Source of the DNA: Acanthopleuribacter pedis
GTDB lineage: Bacteria > Acidobacteriota > Holophagae > Acanthopleuribacterales > Acanthopleuribacteraceae
Reading direction: 5' to 3'
Length of the DNA: 64,000 nt
NCBI RefSeq assembly: GCF_017377855.1
Contig: NZ_JAFREP010000037.1
Coordinates: 35,595-99,594 of the forward strand
Both the position numbers and the translations under genes were made by a program. The notes under the pieces are model-generated. The model made no database searches and was not told where the DNA came from. It worked only from the letters and a program-made list of their open reading frames with translations. Below are positions 9,235 to 18,369 of this stretch, in pieces (the stretch's first letter is position 1; every line of letters starts with the position of its first letter).

Positions 9235-11502
9235 TTGTCCTTTGAACGTTTTCAACAAGTGGACGACCTGTTCCAACGCGCACTCGATTTACCCAAGGCG
9301 GAATGGGACGCCTTCTTGGACGCCGAATGCGGTGACGACGCCTCGCTCAAAAGCGAGGTGCTCACCATGCTTTTCTCTGATGAAGCCGCCGAACAGGATG
9401 AATTTCTCAATCGCGCCGAACCCTTTGACGAACCACCGCCCGAACAAGTGGGTCCCTACCGCATCAAGGGTCTGCTCGGCGAAGGCGGCACCGGATCGGT
9501 ATACCAAGCGCACCAACAAGAACCGGTGGCACGTGATGTTGCGCTCAAAATTATCAAGCCCGGCATGGACACGCAGCGGGTGCTCAAACGCTTTCGCCAG
9601 GAAAAACAAACCCTGGCCCGCATGAATCATCCCTATATAGCTCAGGTGTTTGACGCCGGTGTCACCGAAAGAGGACGGCCCTATTTTGCGATGGAATTAA
9701 TCCAAGGGCGACGCATCACCGACTTCTGTGACCACCACCGTTTGACCCTCGACCAACGGCTGGCGCTTTTTGAGAAGGTGTGCGAGGCGATGCGTTACTC
9801 CCACCAAAAAGGGGTGATCCACCGCGATCTCAAACCCGCCAATATCTTGGTGACCGATGAACACGGACAAAGCCTTCCCAAGGTGATTGATTTCGGCATT
9901 GCCAAAGCGACGGCGCCAGGCGATTCCCAGGAAGGGATCGCACCCCAAACCGTGCTCACCATGGTGGGCACGGCGCTGGGGACCCTGGCCTACATGAGCC
10001 CGGAACAAGCCACGATTGAAGATCGGGATCTCGATACGCGCACCGACATTTACTCGCTGGGTGTCCTGCTTTATGAATTGTTGTGCGACACGCAGCCGCA
10101 CCCAGAGAGCACGCTGAGCCAAATCCACTGGAATCAGGCTTTTCGGATTATTCGTGAAGAAGAACCCCTCCCTCCCACGGCGCGGGTTCGCGACATGCCG
10201 CCGGAGGCTTTGCAACGCCTCGCGGATTTACGGGCAACTACCCCGGCGATCCTGCAACGGCGATTGCGCGGTGACCTGGATTGGATCACCCGCAAGTGCC
10301 TGGCCAAGGAACGGGAGCAGCGCTACGAAAGTGTCGGTGCGCTGATTCAAGATATTCAGGCTTTTCGCGAGAATCGGCCGATTGCGGCCGGCAAACCGGA
10401 CTGGCGTTACCTCGCCGCTAAGTTCTTTCAGCGCCACCGCCTCGCGGTTTTCTCGGGTTTGGTGATGTTGGCCGCGCTGGTTTTGGCGGCGTTTCTGGCG
10501 GCGGTCGGTAAAATTCGGGCGGACCGCGGGCTTGCCCTTGCCGAATTAGAAGCGACGCGCGCCACCCAATCCCAGCAACACTTAACTGAATTTCTAACTT
10601 CAGTTGATCCAAATAACCACGGTAAAAACGTGGCTTTGGCTGAACTTCTCGACGAGTTTGGCAATGATATGGATCGCGGATTGGAGACGGACCCGGTCAT
10701 TAACGCCTTTCTTCACCATACCCTCGGCAACACCTACCTCAACCTCGGATTAACCGATCAAGCAGATCGCCACCTGTCCCAGGCGGTCACGGAACGCGCG
10801 GCCCATCTCGGCAAAGCGCACCTCGAAACCCTGCGCAGTCGTCGCCTTTGGGCCCTGCTCCAGGCACGGTTGGGTCGTCACGAAGCGGCGCTGACCCACC
10901 TAGAAAAAGACGCGTTCGATTTGAAGCAGCAGTTGGCCGCCGATCACCCTGAACATCTGCAACATCAGGCGATTTATGCACGGTGCCTGATCTACGCGGG
11001 GCGCACGATCGCGGCGCAAACCCTGCTCCAGGATCTCCATGAGCGAAGCGCGCGTCTTCTCGGTGACAACCACCCGCAAACCCTGGACATCGGGGAACAA
11101 CGCGGCGTGCTTTCCTGTGAATGGACCGCGGCCGATGCGGCGGGGCTGTTGGAAGACTTACTGGCACGGCGCCAAAAGATTCAAGGGATCGCTCATCCGG
11201 CGACCCCGCGCACGATGCACCTTTTGGGCGATGCCTACCGCCGCGCCGGCTGTACCCAGTTGGCCGCCGCTTATTATGAGGATGCCTTCTATCATCGCAC
11301 GCTTATCCTGGGACCGGACCATGCGCACACCCTCGCTTCTCAAGGATGGTTTGCCGTGATGCTGCACCGAAGCGGCCGAAAAGAGGAAGGGCGGGCTGTT
11401 TATGACGCGATGTTGGAACGGTTATCGGCCGATTGGGGACCGCATCCTTCGCCGGTGCTTATGGACCTCCTCGCATCGCGGGAAGCCTTATTCTCCCGGT
11501 GA
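9235..11502 (+). CDS. Transmembrane Ser/Thr protein kinase with TPR-like C-terminus
   Basis: This 755-residue eukaryotic-type protein kinase has an acidic N-terminal helical segment (1-70). The kinase domain follows (about 73-380): glycine loop GEGGTGSVY at 82-90, Lys105 in VALKI, HRDLKPAN at 196-203, DFG at 219-221 and MSPEQ near 254-258. All catalytic residues are present. One membrane helix lies at about 403-425. The C-terminal half is helical with TPR-like repeats ('HTLGNTYLNLGLTDQADRHL', 'LGDAYRRAGCTQLAAAYYEDA') typical of kinetochore/TPR_12 modules. The kinase would be cytoplasmic and the repeats extracytoplasmic. The start is a TTG with GAGG about eight bases upstream, provided by the adjacent repeat. 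It stands alone in its transcription unit. The substrate is unknown. Confidence 0.93.
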   Translation: MSFERFQQVDDLFQRALDLPKAEWDAFLDAECGDDASLKSEVLTMLFSDEAAEQDEFLNRAEPFDEPPPEQVGPYRIKGLLGEGGTGSVYQAHQQEPVARDVALKIIKPGMDTQRVLKRFRQEKQTLARMNHPYIAQVFDAGVTERGRPYFAMELIQGRRITDFCDHHRLTLDQRLALFEKVCEAMRYSHQKGVIHRDLKPANILVTDEHGQSLPKVIDFGIAKATAPGDSQEGIAPQTVLTMVGTALGTLAYMSPEQATIEDRDLDTRTDIYSLGVLLYELLCDTQPHPESTLSQIHWNQAFRIIREEEPLPPTARVRDMPPEALQRLADLRATTPAILQRRLRGDLDWITRKCLAKEREQRYESVGALIQDIQAFRENRPIAAGKPDWRYLAAKFFQRHRLAVFSGLVMLAALVLAAFLAAVGKIRADRGLALAELEATRATQSQQHLTEFLTSVDPNNHGKNVALAELLDEFGNDMDRGLETDPVINAFLHHTLGNTYLNLGLTDQADRHLSQAVTERAAHLGKAHLETLRSRRLWALLQARLGRHEAALTHLEKDAFDLKQQLAADHPEHLQHQAIYARCLIYAGRTIAAQTLLQDLHERSARLLGDNHPQTLDIGEQRGVLSCEWTAADAAGLLEDLLARRQKIQGIAHPATPRTMHLLGDAYRRAGCTQLAAAYYEDAFYHRTLILGPDHAHTLASQGWFAVMLHRSGRKEEGRAVYDAMLERLSADWGPHPSPVLMDLLASREALFSR

Positions 11503-11511
11503 AATCCGGGC

Positions 11512-11549
11512 AAAAAAAAGCCGGTCAATTGCTTGCCCAATTGACCGGC
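11512..11549. terminator. Strong stem-loop between convergent genes
   Basis: A perfect 12-bp stem (GCCGGTCAATTG with its complement, 11520-11531 and 11538-11549) has a 6-base loop. A run of eight A precedes it, so it is a canonical intrinsic terminator on the minus strand. It sits between the plus-strand kinase and the minus-strand monooxygenase and may also slow plus-strand transcription. Confidence 0.7.
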
Positions 11550-11686
11550 GATGGTGAGGAACTCGGAGAAGAGACTTTAAACAGTCTGGTGCTTTTTCCG
11601 AAAGCAAGCGCGAGGCCAATTTTTAACAATGGAGCAACTATTCTCTCAACATGCTTGAACAATGAGGCTTATAGACCGATTTACGG

Positions 11687-11723
11687 AAAAGCCCCGGCTT
11701 GAGCTTTGGCTCGGACCGGGGGC
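11687..11723 (-). terminator. Probable terminator of the monooxygenase operon
   Basis: On the minus strand a stem GCCCCCGG/CCGGGGC with an inner imperfect stem is followed by TTTT. It lies about 70 bp past the monooxygenase stop. Confidence 0.55.
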
Positions 11724-11792
11724 GCTATCCAAAATGTCATCAATTGTGGTCAATGCGACATGTCACCTTCTCAGGATACCCGGCGTTGCCGT

Positions 11793-13130
11793 TTATTTCT
11801 CCAGGGCACCCACCAGGGTGACCGGCGGCTCGGGTTGTGGCTTCAGTGGCGGCAGCTCGGCCAGCAGCCGTTTGCGAAAGGCGTGGTAATCGACAGTGAT
11901 GGTGTGGCGCGGCGTATTGAGTTGGTGGTAATCGGGATGATCCAGTTCATGTTGAATTGCCTTCCCGAGTTCCCTTGGCAGTTGCCATTCCTCTTTAAGG
12001 TACCTGGCCACGATTTTGGCCTGGAGTTCGGCCAAGGGCCAAATACTTCCGAGCGGTTGAAACAAACCAATGAAAAAAAGATTTTTAACTTTTTCGGGAA
12101 ACACTTTTAGGTAAAGCGGCACGGGGCCTTCGCTGTAGTCGATCAGGTCTTTATCCAGGAAGGGATGCGAGATGCGAAACCCGGTGCAGGCGATGATGAC
12201 ATCGTATTCGGCGGAGGTGCCGTCGGTGAAATGAACCGTTTTGCCGTCCAAGCGCTGAATGTCGCGCTGGACGCGGATGCGTCCGTGGCGAAGGAAGTAC
12301 AACAGTTCGGAGTTGAGCGTGGGGTGGGTTTGGCCGAAGCGGTGGTCCGGTTCCAACAAACCATACCGGGTATTGGAACCGCGCATGAAATAAAGGATTT
12401 TTTCCGAGAGAAAGGCCCGGAAGGGTTTGGGGATCCACAGCAGGTTCTCGTTGACCAGGTCGGTGGGTTTCCCGAACATGAACTTGGGTGTGATCCAGTA
12501 GCCGCGGCGCATGCTGATATCGGTGCGCCGGCTGACGCGACTGGTTTCAACGGCGACGTCACAAGCGGAGTTACCGCCGCCAATGACCAAAACCCGTTGA
12601 TCGCGAAAGGGGGCGGCATTTTTGAAATCGTGGGAATGGATCATTTTCCCTGCGAAGGTGCCTTGATAGGAAGGCATGCGGGGGTCCCAGTGGTGGCCAT
12701 TGCAGACGAGGAGGCTGTCGAACGCTTCGCTTTTGGTGGTTTCGCCGTCGTGGATGCGCAGGGTCCAGCCGCCCTCGGGTCGCGGTTCGGCTTTTTCCAC
12801 GGTGGTCCCGAAACGAATCAGGCGATCCACCCCGAAATGGGATGCGTAACTTTGGAAGTACTGGGCGAGGTGCCGGTGGGACATATAGTCGGGATAATGG
12901 TCGGGAACCGGAAAATCGTGGTATTGGCTCAGCAACTTCGAACTAATCGTATGGGTCGTCTCAAAGACGCTTGAATGGCCAGGAACTTCTGAATAAAGCC
13001 AGTTACCTCCGACGCATTGGTTGCGGTCGAAGACGGTGGTTTGGTTGAATCCTGCATCGACACAATTTTTGGCGGCAGTAATGCCGCAAGGACCGGCGCC
13101 GATCACGGCGATACGATGTTGGCTGCTCAT
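11793..13130 (-). CDS. Flavin-containing monooxygenase (FMO family)
   Basis: This 445-residue protein is probably an FAD/NADPH-dependent oxygenase acting on nucleophilic N or S atoms of small molecules. The FAD Rossmann motif GAGPCG lies at residues 10-15, followed by the FAD-side block VGGNWLY. The FMO fingerprint FAGKMIHSHDF fits FxGxxxHxxxF rather than the Trp-containing Baeyer-Villiger variant. The NADPH Rossmann motif is GGGNSACD, and a late ACTGF block is typical of the family. Length fits class B monooxygenases. GGAGG lies five bases before the ATG. It is the last gene after a phosphatase and a TetR regulator on the same strand, with a 199-bp gap to tetR, so it may have its own promoter controlled by that regulator. 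The substrate cannot be told. Confidence 0.92.
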   Translation of the reverse strand: MSSQHRIAVIGAGPCGITAAKNCVDAGFNQTTVFDRNQCVGGNWLYSEVPGHSSVFETTHTISSKLLSQYHDFPVPDHYPDYMSHRHLAQYFQSYASHFGVDRLIRFGTTVEKAEPRPEGGWTLRIHDGETTKSEAFDSLLVCNGHHWDPRMPSYQGTFAGKMIHSHDFKNAAPFRDQRVLVIGGGNSACDVAVETSRVSRRTDISMRRGYWITPKFMFGKPTDLVNENLLWIPKPFRAFLSEKILYFMRGSNTRYGLLEPDHRFGQTHPTLNSELLYFLRHGRIRVQRDIQRLDGKTVHFTDGTSAEYDVIIACTGFRISHPFLDKDLIDYSEGPVPLYLKVFPEKVKNLFFIGLFQPLGSIWPLAELQAKIVARYLKEEWQLPRELGKAIQHELDHPDYHQLNTPRHTITVDYHAFRKRLLAELPPLKPQPEPPVTLVGALEK

Positions 13131-13329
13131 GGCGTCCTCCGCGCGAGGGTTTGGTTAAACCGATCACAATCCTGTTGCGAAACACGCGCACCCCGCCCCG
13201 CGACGGTGATGGATACCGCCCGGCCATGGGAGAATGGGTCGCTTATCGTTGGTTCATGTTTCGCTTAGGTGGCAGCTTAGCATGATGTTCGGAAGAACAT
13301 AGCTTAAACTTGACGACCGTGTCAGAATT

Positions 13330-13983
13330 TTACATTTCTGGTGCCGTCTTATTTTTGGCGCGGGTTTCAGCGACTTGTTTCATGCCGCCACAGAAAAGAT
13401 CGGCCAGAAAAAGGCTGATTTCCTCGGCCTTGAGACTGGGGTTTTGGCTCATTTGCGCCAAAAACTCGAAACCGGCGCCGTGCATCACAATGATCAGCGA
13501 GCCCACGGGGATGCGCGGCATCATGCCCTCGTCCATGGCTTGAACCACGTCGGCGGCGAGTTCGGTGTAGAGCTCGCTGACAATGTGGCCCTCACCGACC
13601 AGGTGGCGCACGGCGGCTTGATTGCGTTCGACCAGAGCCATGAGCTGGGGATGTTCGCTGAACAACTGGAAATAGGTCAGAAAGGCTTGGTGAAGGAACT
13701 GATGGCCGGTCACGGCATTTTTACGGGCGAGGCGGAGGCGTTGGCGCAACTGGTCGACGACCTCGGCGATGACATCGCGGAAAACGGCGTCTTTATCCTC
13801 GAAGTAATTGTAGAAGGTGCCGGGCGATAGACCGCTTTCGCGCACGATGTCGCGCACGGTGGCGGCATCATAGCCGATGGTCGAAAAAATCTCGCGACCC
13901 GCGAGGAGAATGGCGGCGCGATTGCGTTGCTTTTTTAATTCACGTGCGCCGGGGGTGTTTTTATCGGGGGATTGTTGCTCCAC
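13330..13983 (-). CDS. TetR/AcrR family transcriptional regulator
   Basis: This 217-residue regulator has an N-terminal helix-turn-helix with the TetR signature (ILLAGREIFSTIGYDAATV, then DIVRESGLSPGTFYNYF at about residues 45-62). A helical ligand-binding domain follows (about 70-200) with no family-specific motif that I recognise. The first codon is GTG. It follows the tyrosine phosphatase gene by 21 bp and precedes the flavin monooxygenase by 199 bp. The simplest reading is that it represses the monooxygenase and perhaps its own operon in response to a small molecule. No clear palindromic operator was found in the 13131-13329 gap. Confidence 0.92.
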   Translation of the reverse strand: MEQQSPDKNTPGARELKKQRNRAAILLAGREIFSTIGYDAATVRDIVRESGLSPGTFYNYFEDKDAVFRDVIAEVVDQLRQRLRLARKNAVTGHQFLHQAFLTYFQLFSEHPQLMALVERNQAAVRHLVGEGHIVSELYTELAADVVQAMDEGMMPRIPVGSLIIVMHGAGFEFLAQMSQNPSLKAEEISLFLADLFCGGMKQVAETRAKNKTAPEM

Positions 13984-14004
13984 GTCTTGACTCCGAATCG
14001 GTAA

Positions 14005-14478
14005 CTACCGGTTGTCTTGGCGGCAAATCCAGGTCAGCCACTGGCGACAACCGCGCTCAATTAAAGCATAAGTAGCGGCAAATCCCTCGGGGCCGCCGTA
14101 ATAAGGGTCGGGCACATCGCCGTCGCGTTCGGTTTCGTCCAGCGTCAAAAACAACCGCACGCGGTCGGCGGTGCCTTCCGGCGCCATGGCGAGCAGGTCG
14201 GCGTGATGGCTTTGGTCCATGGCGAGCAACAGATCGAAGGCTTCGAAATCCGCTTTTTGGACTTGGCGGGCGCGCAAATCGTCGATGGGGTAACCCTGCT
14301 CGGCGGCGTAACGGGCGGAGCGCGGGTCGGGCGGTTCCCCGGTATGGTAGGCGATCATGCCGGCGGAATCGGTGGCGACGGTGTCGCTTAAGCCGGCTTC
14401 TTCAACCAGGGTACGAAAGATGCCCTCGGCGGTGGGGCTGCGGCAAATATTACCGGTACAGACGAACAAAACACGCAT
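14005..14478 (-). CDS. Low-molecular-weight protein tyrosine phosphatase
   Basis: This 157-residue phosphatase hydrolyses phosphotyrosine through a cysteinyl intermediate. The P-loop CTGNICRS gives Cys7 as nucleophile and Arg13 as phosphate binder. The general-acid region DPYYG lies near residue 124. Family size (about 150-160) fits this start. Four in-frame ATG codons spaced 21 bp apart (14478, 14499, 14520, 14541) could all initiate, and each follows an AAAGGA ribosome site. I chose the innermost because the mature fold begins at once with MRVLFVCTGN. The others would add 7, 14 or 21 residues of MRERIHQ repeats. It is first in an apparent operon with tetR and the monooxygenase. No tyrosine kinase is nearby. 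Confidence 0.9.
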   Translation of the reverse strand: MRVLFVCTGNICRSPTAEGIFRTLVEEAGLSDTVATDSAGMIAYHTGEPPDPRSARYAAEQGYPIDDLRARQVQKADFEAFDLLLAMDQSHHADLLAMAPEGTADRVRLFLTLDETERDGDVPDPYYGGPEGFAATYALIERGCRQWLTWICRQDNR

Positions 14479-14580
14479 CGGGTGAATCCTTTCACGCATC
14501 TGGTGAATCCTTTCACGCATCTGGTGAATCCTTTCACGCATCGAGTGAATCCTTTCACGTATCGGGTGAATTCGGTTGGG
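14476..14580 (-). promoter_or_regulatory. Tandem 21-bp ribosome-site/start-codon modules
   Basis: On the minus strand the unit ATGCGTGAAAGGATTCACC plus two bases repeats with a 21-bp period. ATG codons fall at 14541, 14520, 14499 and 14478, and an ATA replaces ATG in the outermost unit at 14562. Each unit holds AAAGGA eight bases before the next ATG. Because 21 is a multiple of 3, all starts are in the phosphatase frame. The remaining 280 bp up to the divergent peptidase gene (14581-14860) should contain promoters for both directions, but none was recognised. Confidence 0.85.
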
Positions 14581-14860
14581 ACGGAGGCTCGCCCCGGGAA
14601 AGCAAGCGGCGCGGTGCGCCGGGATAGTTTCGCATGAACCCGACCTTTTCCGAAAGCATCCACCCAAAAAAGCGCGAAATACGGCCAAGAGATCACCGTT
14701 TTCCAGCATGAATGCGCATAAAGCTGGAGAAAATGGCGCCGGCTCTGTAAGATCCCTTGTTGCACACAGACTGATCCATTTGCCGGACATCGCCCCGGAC
14801 CTTAAACCGCGGCCCCCGCGCCGGCCGCGATGATTGAATTTATGTTGCTCAGGAGTTTGT

Positions 14861-16204
14861 ATGACCCAGCGTTGTCGGCCTTCCGCCGCTTCACCCCCAC
14901 CGACTACCCTGCCCCGCCGGCGCCGCGGGAACGCGCTGATTCCCGTAATCTTGGTACTGTTTATGGCCGCTTTTTGGCCCAGTCACGCCGCTGATAAAGA
15001 GAATCTGGCATCTTTTGACAAAGTATGGTCGACCATTAAAGAAAAGCATTGGAATTTGGAAAAAACCGGTGTCGATTGGATCAAAATCGGCGAAACCTAT
15101 CGACCCAAAGCCAAGAAAACCAGCACGCGCGGCGAAATGCGCAAAGTCATTCGCGCGATGATTTCCGAATTAGGCCAAAGCCACTTTAACGTATACGGCG
15201 GCGACGGGTTCGCCACCTTGGAAACGGCCTTGGGTGATTTTACCCGGGGCGGCAACGGCACCTTGGGTTTTGAGGTTGCCCTGGTCGACGACAGGTTGCT
15301 GGTCACCCGCGTTCACAAAAATGTGCTGGATGCCGAGAGCGGTATCCAAATCGGCACAGAAATCCTCGCCCACAGCGGCAAGAAGCTGAAGCCGGTCATC
15401 GACGACATGACCGAACTGTACGGTGATATGGCACAGGGACGTTTGTATATGAACCGAACCCTGAATTCGCTGTTTGAAGATTCGCCGGGAATGGACAAGG
15501 AACTCACCACGGTTACCAACGGTAAGGAGCAGACCCGCACCTTTAAAATGCATCCGCCGCTGGGTCGCCCCAAAACCATTCTCAACCTGCCGACGGTTCA
15601 TTACGAGTACCAGTCCGAGGTGATGAGCGACAATATCGGCTACCTCACCTTTAATATCTTTATCCCCGATGTCAAAACCCAATTCGATAACGAAACCCTG
15701 CCCAGCTTCAAAGAAACCGACGGCATGATCATCGACCTGCGCGGTAACGGCGGCGGTATTGGGTTCATCGCGGTGGCCTTGTCCAACCGAATCCTGTCGC
15801 AGCAGAGTAAATTGGGGACCATGAGCAACCAAGGCGGTACGCTGAACTTCGCGGTATTCCCACAAAAACCCATCTACGACAAACCCATCGCCATTCTCAT
15901 CGACGGCGGTTCGGCCAGTACCAGTGAAATCATGGCAGCCGGCTTACAAGACCTCAAGCGCGCCAAGGTTTTCGGTACCCGCAGCGCGGGCGCGGCCCTG
16001 CCCTCCATCATTGAAACCCTGCCCAACGGCGACCGGTTCCAATACGCCATTGCCGACTACACGAGTGTCGGCGGCCGTCATGTGGAAGGCAACGGTGTGG
16101 AACCGGACGAGGTCACACCGCACACGGCCACCTCCCTAAAAGCAGGTAAGGACGCCGCCCTGGAAGCGGCCCGCCAGTGGATCAAATCCGGCGGGCAACT
16201 TTAA
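14861..16204 (+). CDS. S41-family serine peptidase, exported
   Basis: This 447-residue protein has an N-terminal export signal: basic residues, the hydrophobic stretch LIPVILVLFMAAFW, then a SHAADKE cleavage region near residue 44. An S41-type N-terminal helical segment follows ('FDKVWSTIKEKHWN'). A PDZ-like segment lies at about 120-200. The catalytic core has the IDLRGNGGG block and the nucleophile motif GGSASTSEIMAAG near residue 349. The usual GKG lysine block of CtpA proteases is replaced by FGTRSAGA, closer to tricorn-core/IRBP-type S41 members. It probably degrades or processes proteins in the periplasm. AGGAG lies seven bases before this ATG, so I prefer it to an upstream TTG. A LolA-like gene follows by 212 bp. 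Confidence 0.88.
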   Translation: MTQRCRPSAASPPPTTLPRRRRGNALIPVILVLFMAAFWPSHAADKENLASFDKVWSTIKEKHWNLEKTGVDWIKIGETYRPKAKKTSTRGEMRKVIRAMISELGQSHFNVYGGDGFATLETALGDFTRGGNGTLGFEVALVDDRLLVTRVHKNVLDAESGIQIGTEILAHSGKKLKPVIDDMTELYGDMAQGRLYMNRTLNSLFEDSPGMDKELTTVTNGKEQTRTFKMHPPLGRPKTILNLPTVHYEYQSEVMSDNIGYLTFNIFIPDVKTQFDNETLPSFKETDGMIIDLRGNGGGIGFIAVALSNRILSQQSKLGTMSNQGGTLNFAVFPQKPIYDKPIAILIDGGSASTSEIMAAGLQDLKRAKVFGTRSAGAALPSIIETLPNGDRFQYAIADYTSVGGRHVEGNGVEPDEVTPHTATSLKAGKDAALEAARQWIKSGGQL

Positions 16205-16416
16205 CGGGGAATCAGATTTCACCTTCGATGCCGGCGGGCACCATTCCTGCATCTTCGCGGAATTTAGGTGCCCATGCATGGCGCCATAACCTGAAATGAG
16301 CCGACGAGGCGGGGAAATCCCAGCTTCTCACATGCCGCGCAATTCGCTGTAACGGCATAACGCGTTTCAGGTTTCAATCATATCCCACTCACCCATCGTC
16401 TCCCTGGAGGACTTTT

Positions 16417-17172
16417 ATGCAGCCAAAAAATGTTCGATACCAACTAACGTTACTTTTTATCGCTTTACTCACCGCGCCGACGCTTTTTGCCGGAGATGCC
16501 GCCAAGGTCTTGGACAACGTGGCCAAGGCGATGGGTGGTGACGATCTGGAAGATGTGAAATCCGTTGTGATGACCGGCAACGTGAAAATGCCCCAACAAA
16601 TGAACGGCAAAGTCGAGTTCATGATGAAAGAGGGCGGCATGTCCAAACTTAAAATGAACCTTACCGCGAACGGCATGAACATGGTCGCGGAACAAGGTTG
16701 CAACGGCGATCAGTGTTACGACAGCAACCCCATGATGGGTGCCCGCCTGCTGGAAGGTCAGGAAAAAGAACAATTCCAACTGAGCAACGACCTGCGTGCC
16801 GCCAAGGAATGGCGCAAGTACTTCAAAAAAGTGGACTACCTTGGCAAAGAGACCTTAAACGGCAAAGATGTTCACAAAATTCACATCACCACCAATGCCG
16901 GTATTGAAATGACCCAGTTTGTGGATGCCGCTTCCAATCTGGTGCTCAAAAGTGTGATGACGACCCAAGGTCCGATGGGCCAAATGAAGGTCGACTCGTT
17001 CTACGAAGATTACAAAACCATTCATAAATCGATTCAATTTCCCATGGTGACCCGCATCAACATGATGGGCCAAGAGGTATTGATGACCTTCGAATCCTTT
17101 GAGGTGAACCAGGAAATTCCCGACAGCGTTTTTGCATTTCCACCCAGCCTGCAGGAAGCCGCCGGCAAATAA
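16417..17172 (+). CDS. Secreted LolA-like lipoprotein-sorting fold protein
   Basis: This 251-residue protein has a signal peptide (residues 1-25, LLTAPTLFA before GDAAK). The mature part has alternating beta-strand patterns: 'VKSVVMTGNVKMPQQ', 'GGMSKLKMNLTANGMNMV', 'YLGKETLNGKDVHKIHI', 'FVDAASNLVLKSVM' and a C-terminal 'FPMVTRINMMGQEVLMTFES' hairpin. This is the half-barrel pattern of LolA/outer-membrane lipoprotein-sorting family proteins, though it could be a paralogue of unknown function rather than true LolA. A single pair of cysteines (CNGDQC) may form a disulfide. GGAGG lies six bases before the ATG. A strong terminator follows. It may be co-expressed with the upstream S41 peptidase as an envelope-maintenance pair. 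Confidence 0.65.
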   Translation: MQPKNVRYQLTLLFIALLTAPTLFAGDAAKVLDNVAKAMGGDDLEDVKSVVMTGNVKMPQQMNGKVEFMMKEGGMSKLKMNLTANGMNMVAEQGCNGDQCYDSNPMMGARLLEGQEKEQFQLSNDLRAAKEWRKYFKKVDYLGKETLNGKDVHKIHITTNAGIEMTQFVDAASNLVLKSVMTTQGPMGQMKVDSFYEDYKTIHKSIQFPMVTRINMMGQEVLMTFESFEVNQEIPDSVFAFPPSLQEAAGK

Positions 17173-17203
17173 GCCTTGCATTTTAGCCCAAAATCCTTAT
17201 TTT

Positions 17204-17256
17204 AAACGTCCGGGATTGTCCCTCCCCTTTCGGTTGGGATCTTCCCGGACGTTTTT
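17204..17256. terminator. Bidirectional-type intrinsic terminator
   Basis: A perfect 12-bp stem pairs AAACGTCCGGGA (17204-17215) with TCCCGGACGTTT (17243-17254) and runs into a T tract. It ends the LolA-like transcript 32 bp after its stop. Confidence 0.85.
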
Positions 17257-17330
17257 ATGGTTACGCCCTTGTCGGTTCCCACGATGCGGAACACAAGCGA
17301 CAAGGGCCGTCCTGTTTCTTGGAGCCCGCG

Positions 17331-18329
17331 TTGAAAGAGTACCACCGCCTTAGTGTCGCGCCGATGATGGCCTACACGGATCGCCACTACCGTTACATGA
17401 TGCGTTTGTTCACCAAGCGCAGTCTGCTATACACCGAAATGGTGGTCGGCACCACGATCACCTACAACCTCAAGTCCGACTTTTTGGACCGGGTGTTGGG
17501 GTTTGATCCCATCGAACATCCGATTGCGATTCAATTGGGCGGCGATGATCCCAAGGTGTTGGCCCCCGCGGCAAAAGTTTGTGAAGATTACGGATACGAC
17601 GAAATCAACCTCAACGTGGGCTGTCCTTCCGACCGAGTCCAAAAAGGGCGTTTCGGCGCCTGTCTGATGAAAGAACCGGAACGCGTGGCCGAGGTGGTTG
17701 CCGCCATGCAAGCCGAGGTTTCCATTCCCGTAACGGTCAAACACCGGCTCGGCGTCGACGACGTGGACCGTTACGAGGATCTGTGTCGCTTTGTCGAGGT
17801 GGTGCGCCAATGCGGTAACCATATTTTCATTGTTCATGCACGCAAGGCCTGGCTCAAAGGACTGAGCCCGGCCCAAAATCGCAATGTACCGCCGCTGCGT
17901 TACGAATGGGTGTACCAGCTTAAAAAAGATTTCCCCGACCTCGGTATCATCATCAACGGCGGGATCGGCACCATGGACGAGGTGCTTGAGCACCTGCAGC
18001 AGGTGGACGGTGTGATGATGGGCCGCGCGGCTTATCACCAGCCGGAACAATTCACCCGGGCGGATGAGCTGGTTTTCGGTGAGCCGGCACAAGTGCCGAT
18101 GGGTGAAGCGGCGTTAATCGAAGCGATGAACCGCTACACCCAGGAGCAGGTTGCCCTGGGGACCAAACTCTCCTTTGTCGCCAAACATTTGGTGGGTTTG
18201 TTCAAAAACCGCCGTAATGCCCGTCGCTGGCGCCAGGAGATCAGTAAATTGATTCAACAGAATCCGAAACACTTCGATTTGGCCCAAATCTACCGCGACG
18301 CTTTTTTAAGCGAACCGAAAGCCGGCTAA
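17331..18329 (+). CDS. dusA: tRNA-dihydrouridine synthase A
   Basis: This 332-residue FMN enzyme reduces specific uridines in the tRNA D-loop to dihydrouridine with NADPH. It has a TIM barrel with the Dus start block SVAPMMAYTDRHYR, the catalytic segment NLNVGCPSDRVQKGRFGACL (Cys98 in GCPS), the VKHRLGVDD block and the phosphate-binding segment IIINGGIGT with VMMGRAAYHQP. The DusA subfamily is indicated by the HARKAWLKGLSP block and the C-terminal GLFKNRRNARRWRQ segment, which contacts tRNA. A TTG at 17331 with GGAG six bases upstream is preferred to the TTG four codons earlier. It is monocistronic and convergent with the solute-binding gene. Confidence 0.95.
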   Translation: MKEYHRLSVAPMMAYTDRHYRYMMRLFTKRSLLYTEMVVGTTITYNLKSDFLDRVLGFDPIEHPIAIQLGGDDPKVLAPAAKVCEDYGYDEINLNVGCPSDRVQKGRFGACLMKEPERVAEVVAAMQAEVSIPVTVKHRLGVDDVDRYEDLCRFVEVVRQCGNHIFIVHARKAWLKGLSPAQNRNVPPLRYEWVYQLKKDFPDLGIIINGGIGTMDEVLEHLQQVDGVMMGRAAYHQPEQFTRADELVFGEPAQVPMGEAALIEAMNRYTQEQVALGTKLSFVAKHLVGLFKNRRNARRWRQEISKLIQQNPKHFDLAQIYRDAFLSEPKAG

Positions 18330-18362
18330 TGCCGCGCGGTTCCCGCGGAAAAAGAGCGGCAT
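18329..18362. terminator. Possible stem-loop between convergent genes
   Basis: ATGCCGC (18329-18335) pairs with GCGGCAT (18356-18362), and an inner GCGG/CCGC stem can add to it. It lies in the 40-bp gap between dusA and the convergent lipoprotein gene. No U-tract is present, so the call is weak. Confidence 0.35.
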
Positions 18363-18369
18363 GCCGCGC

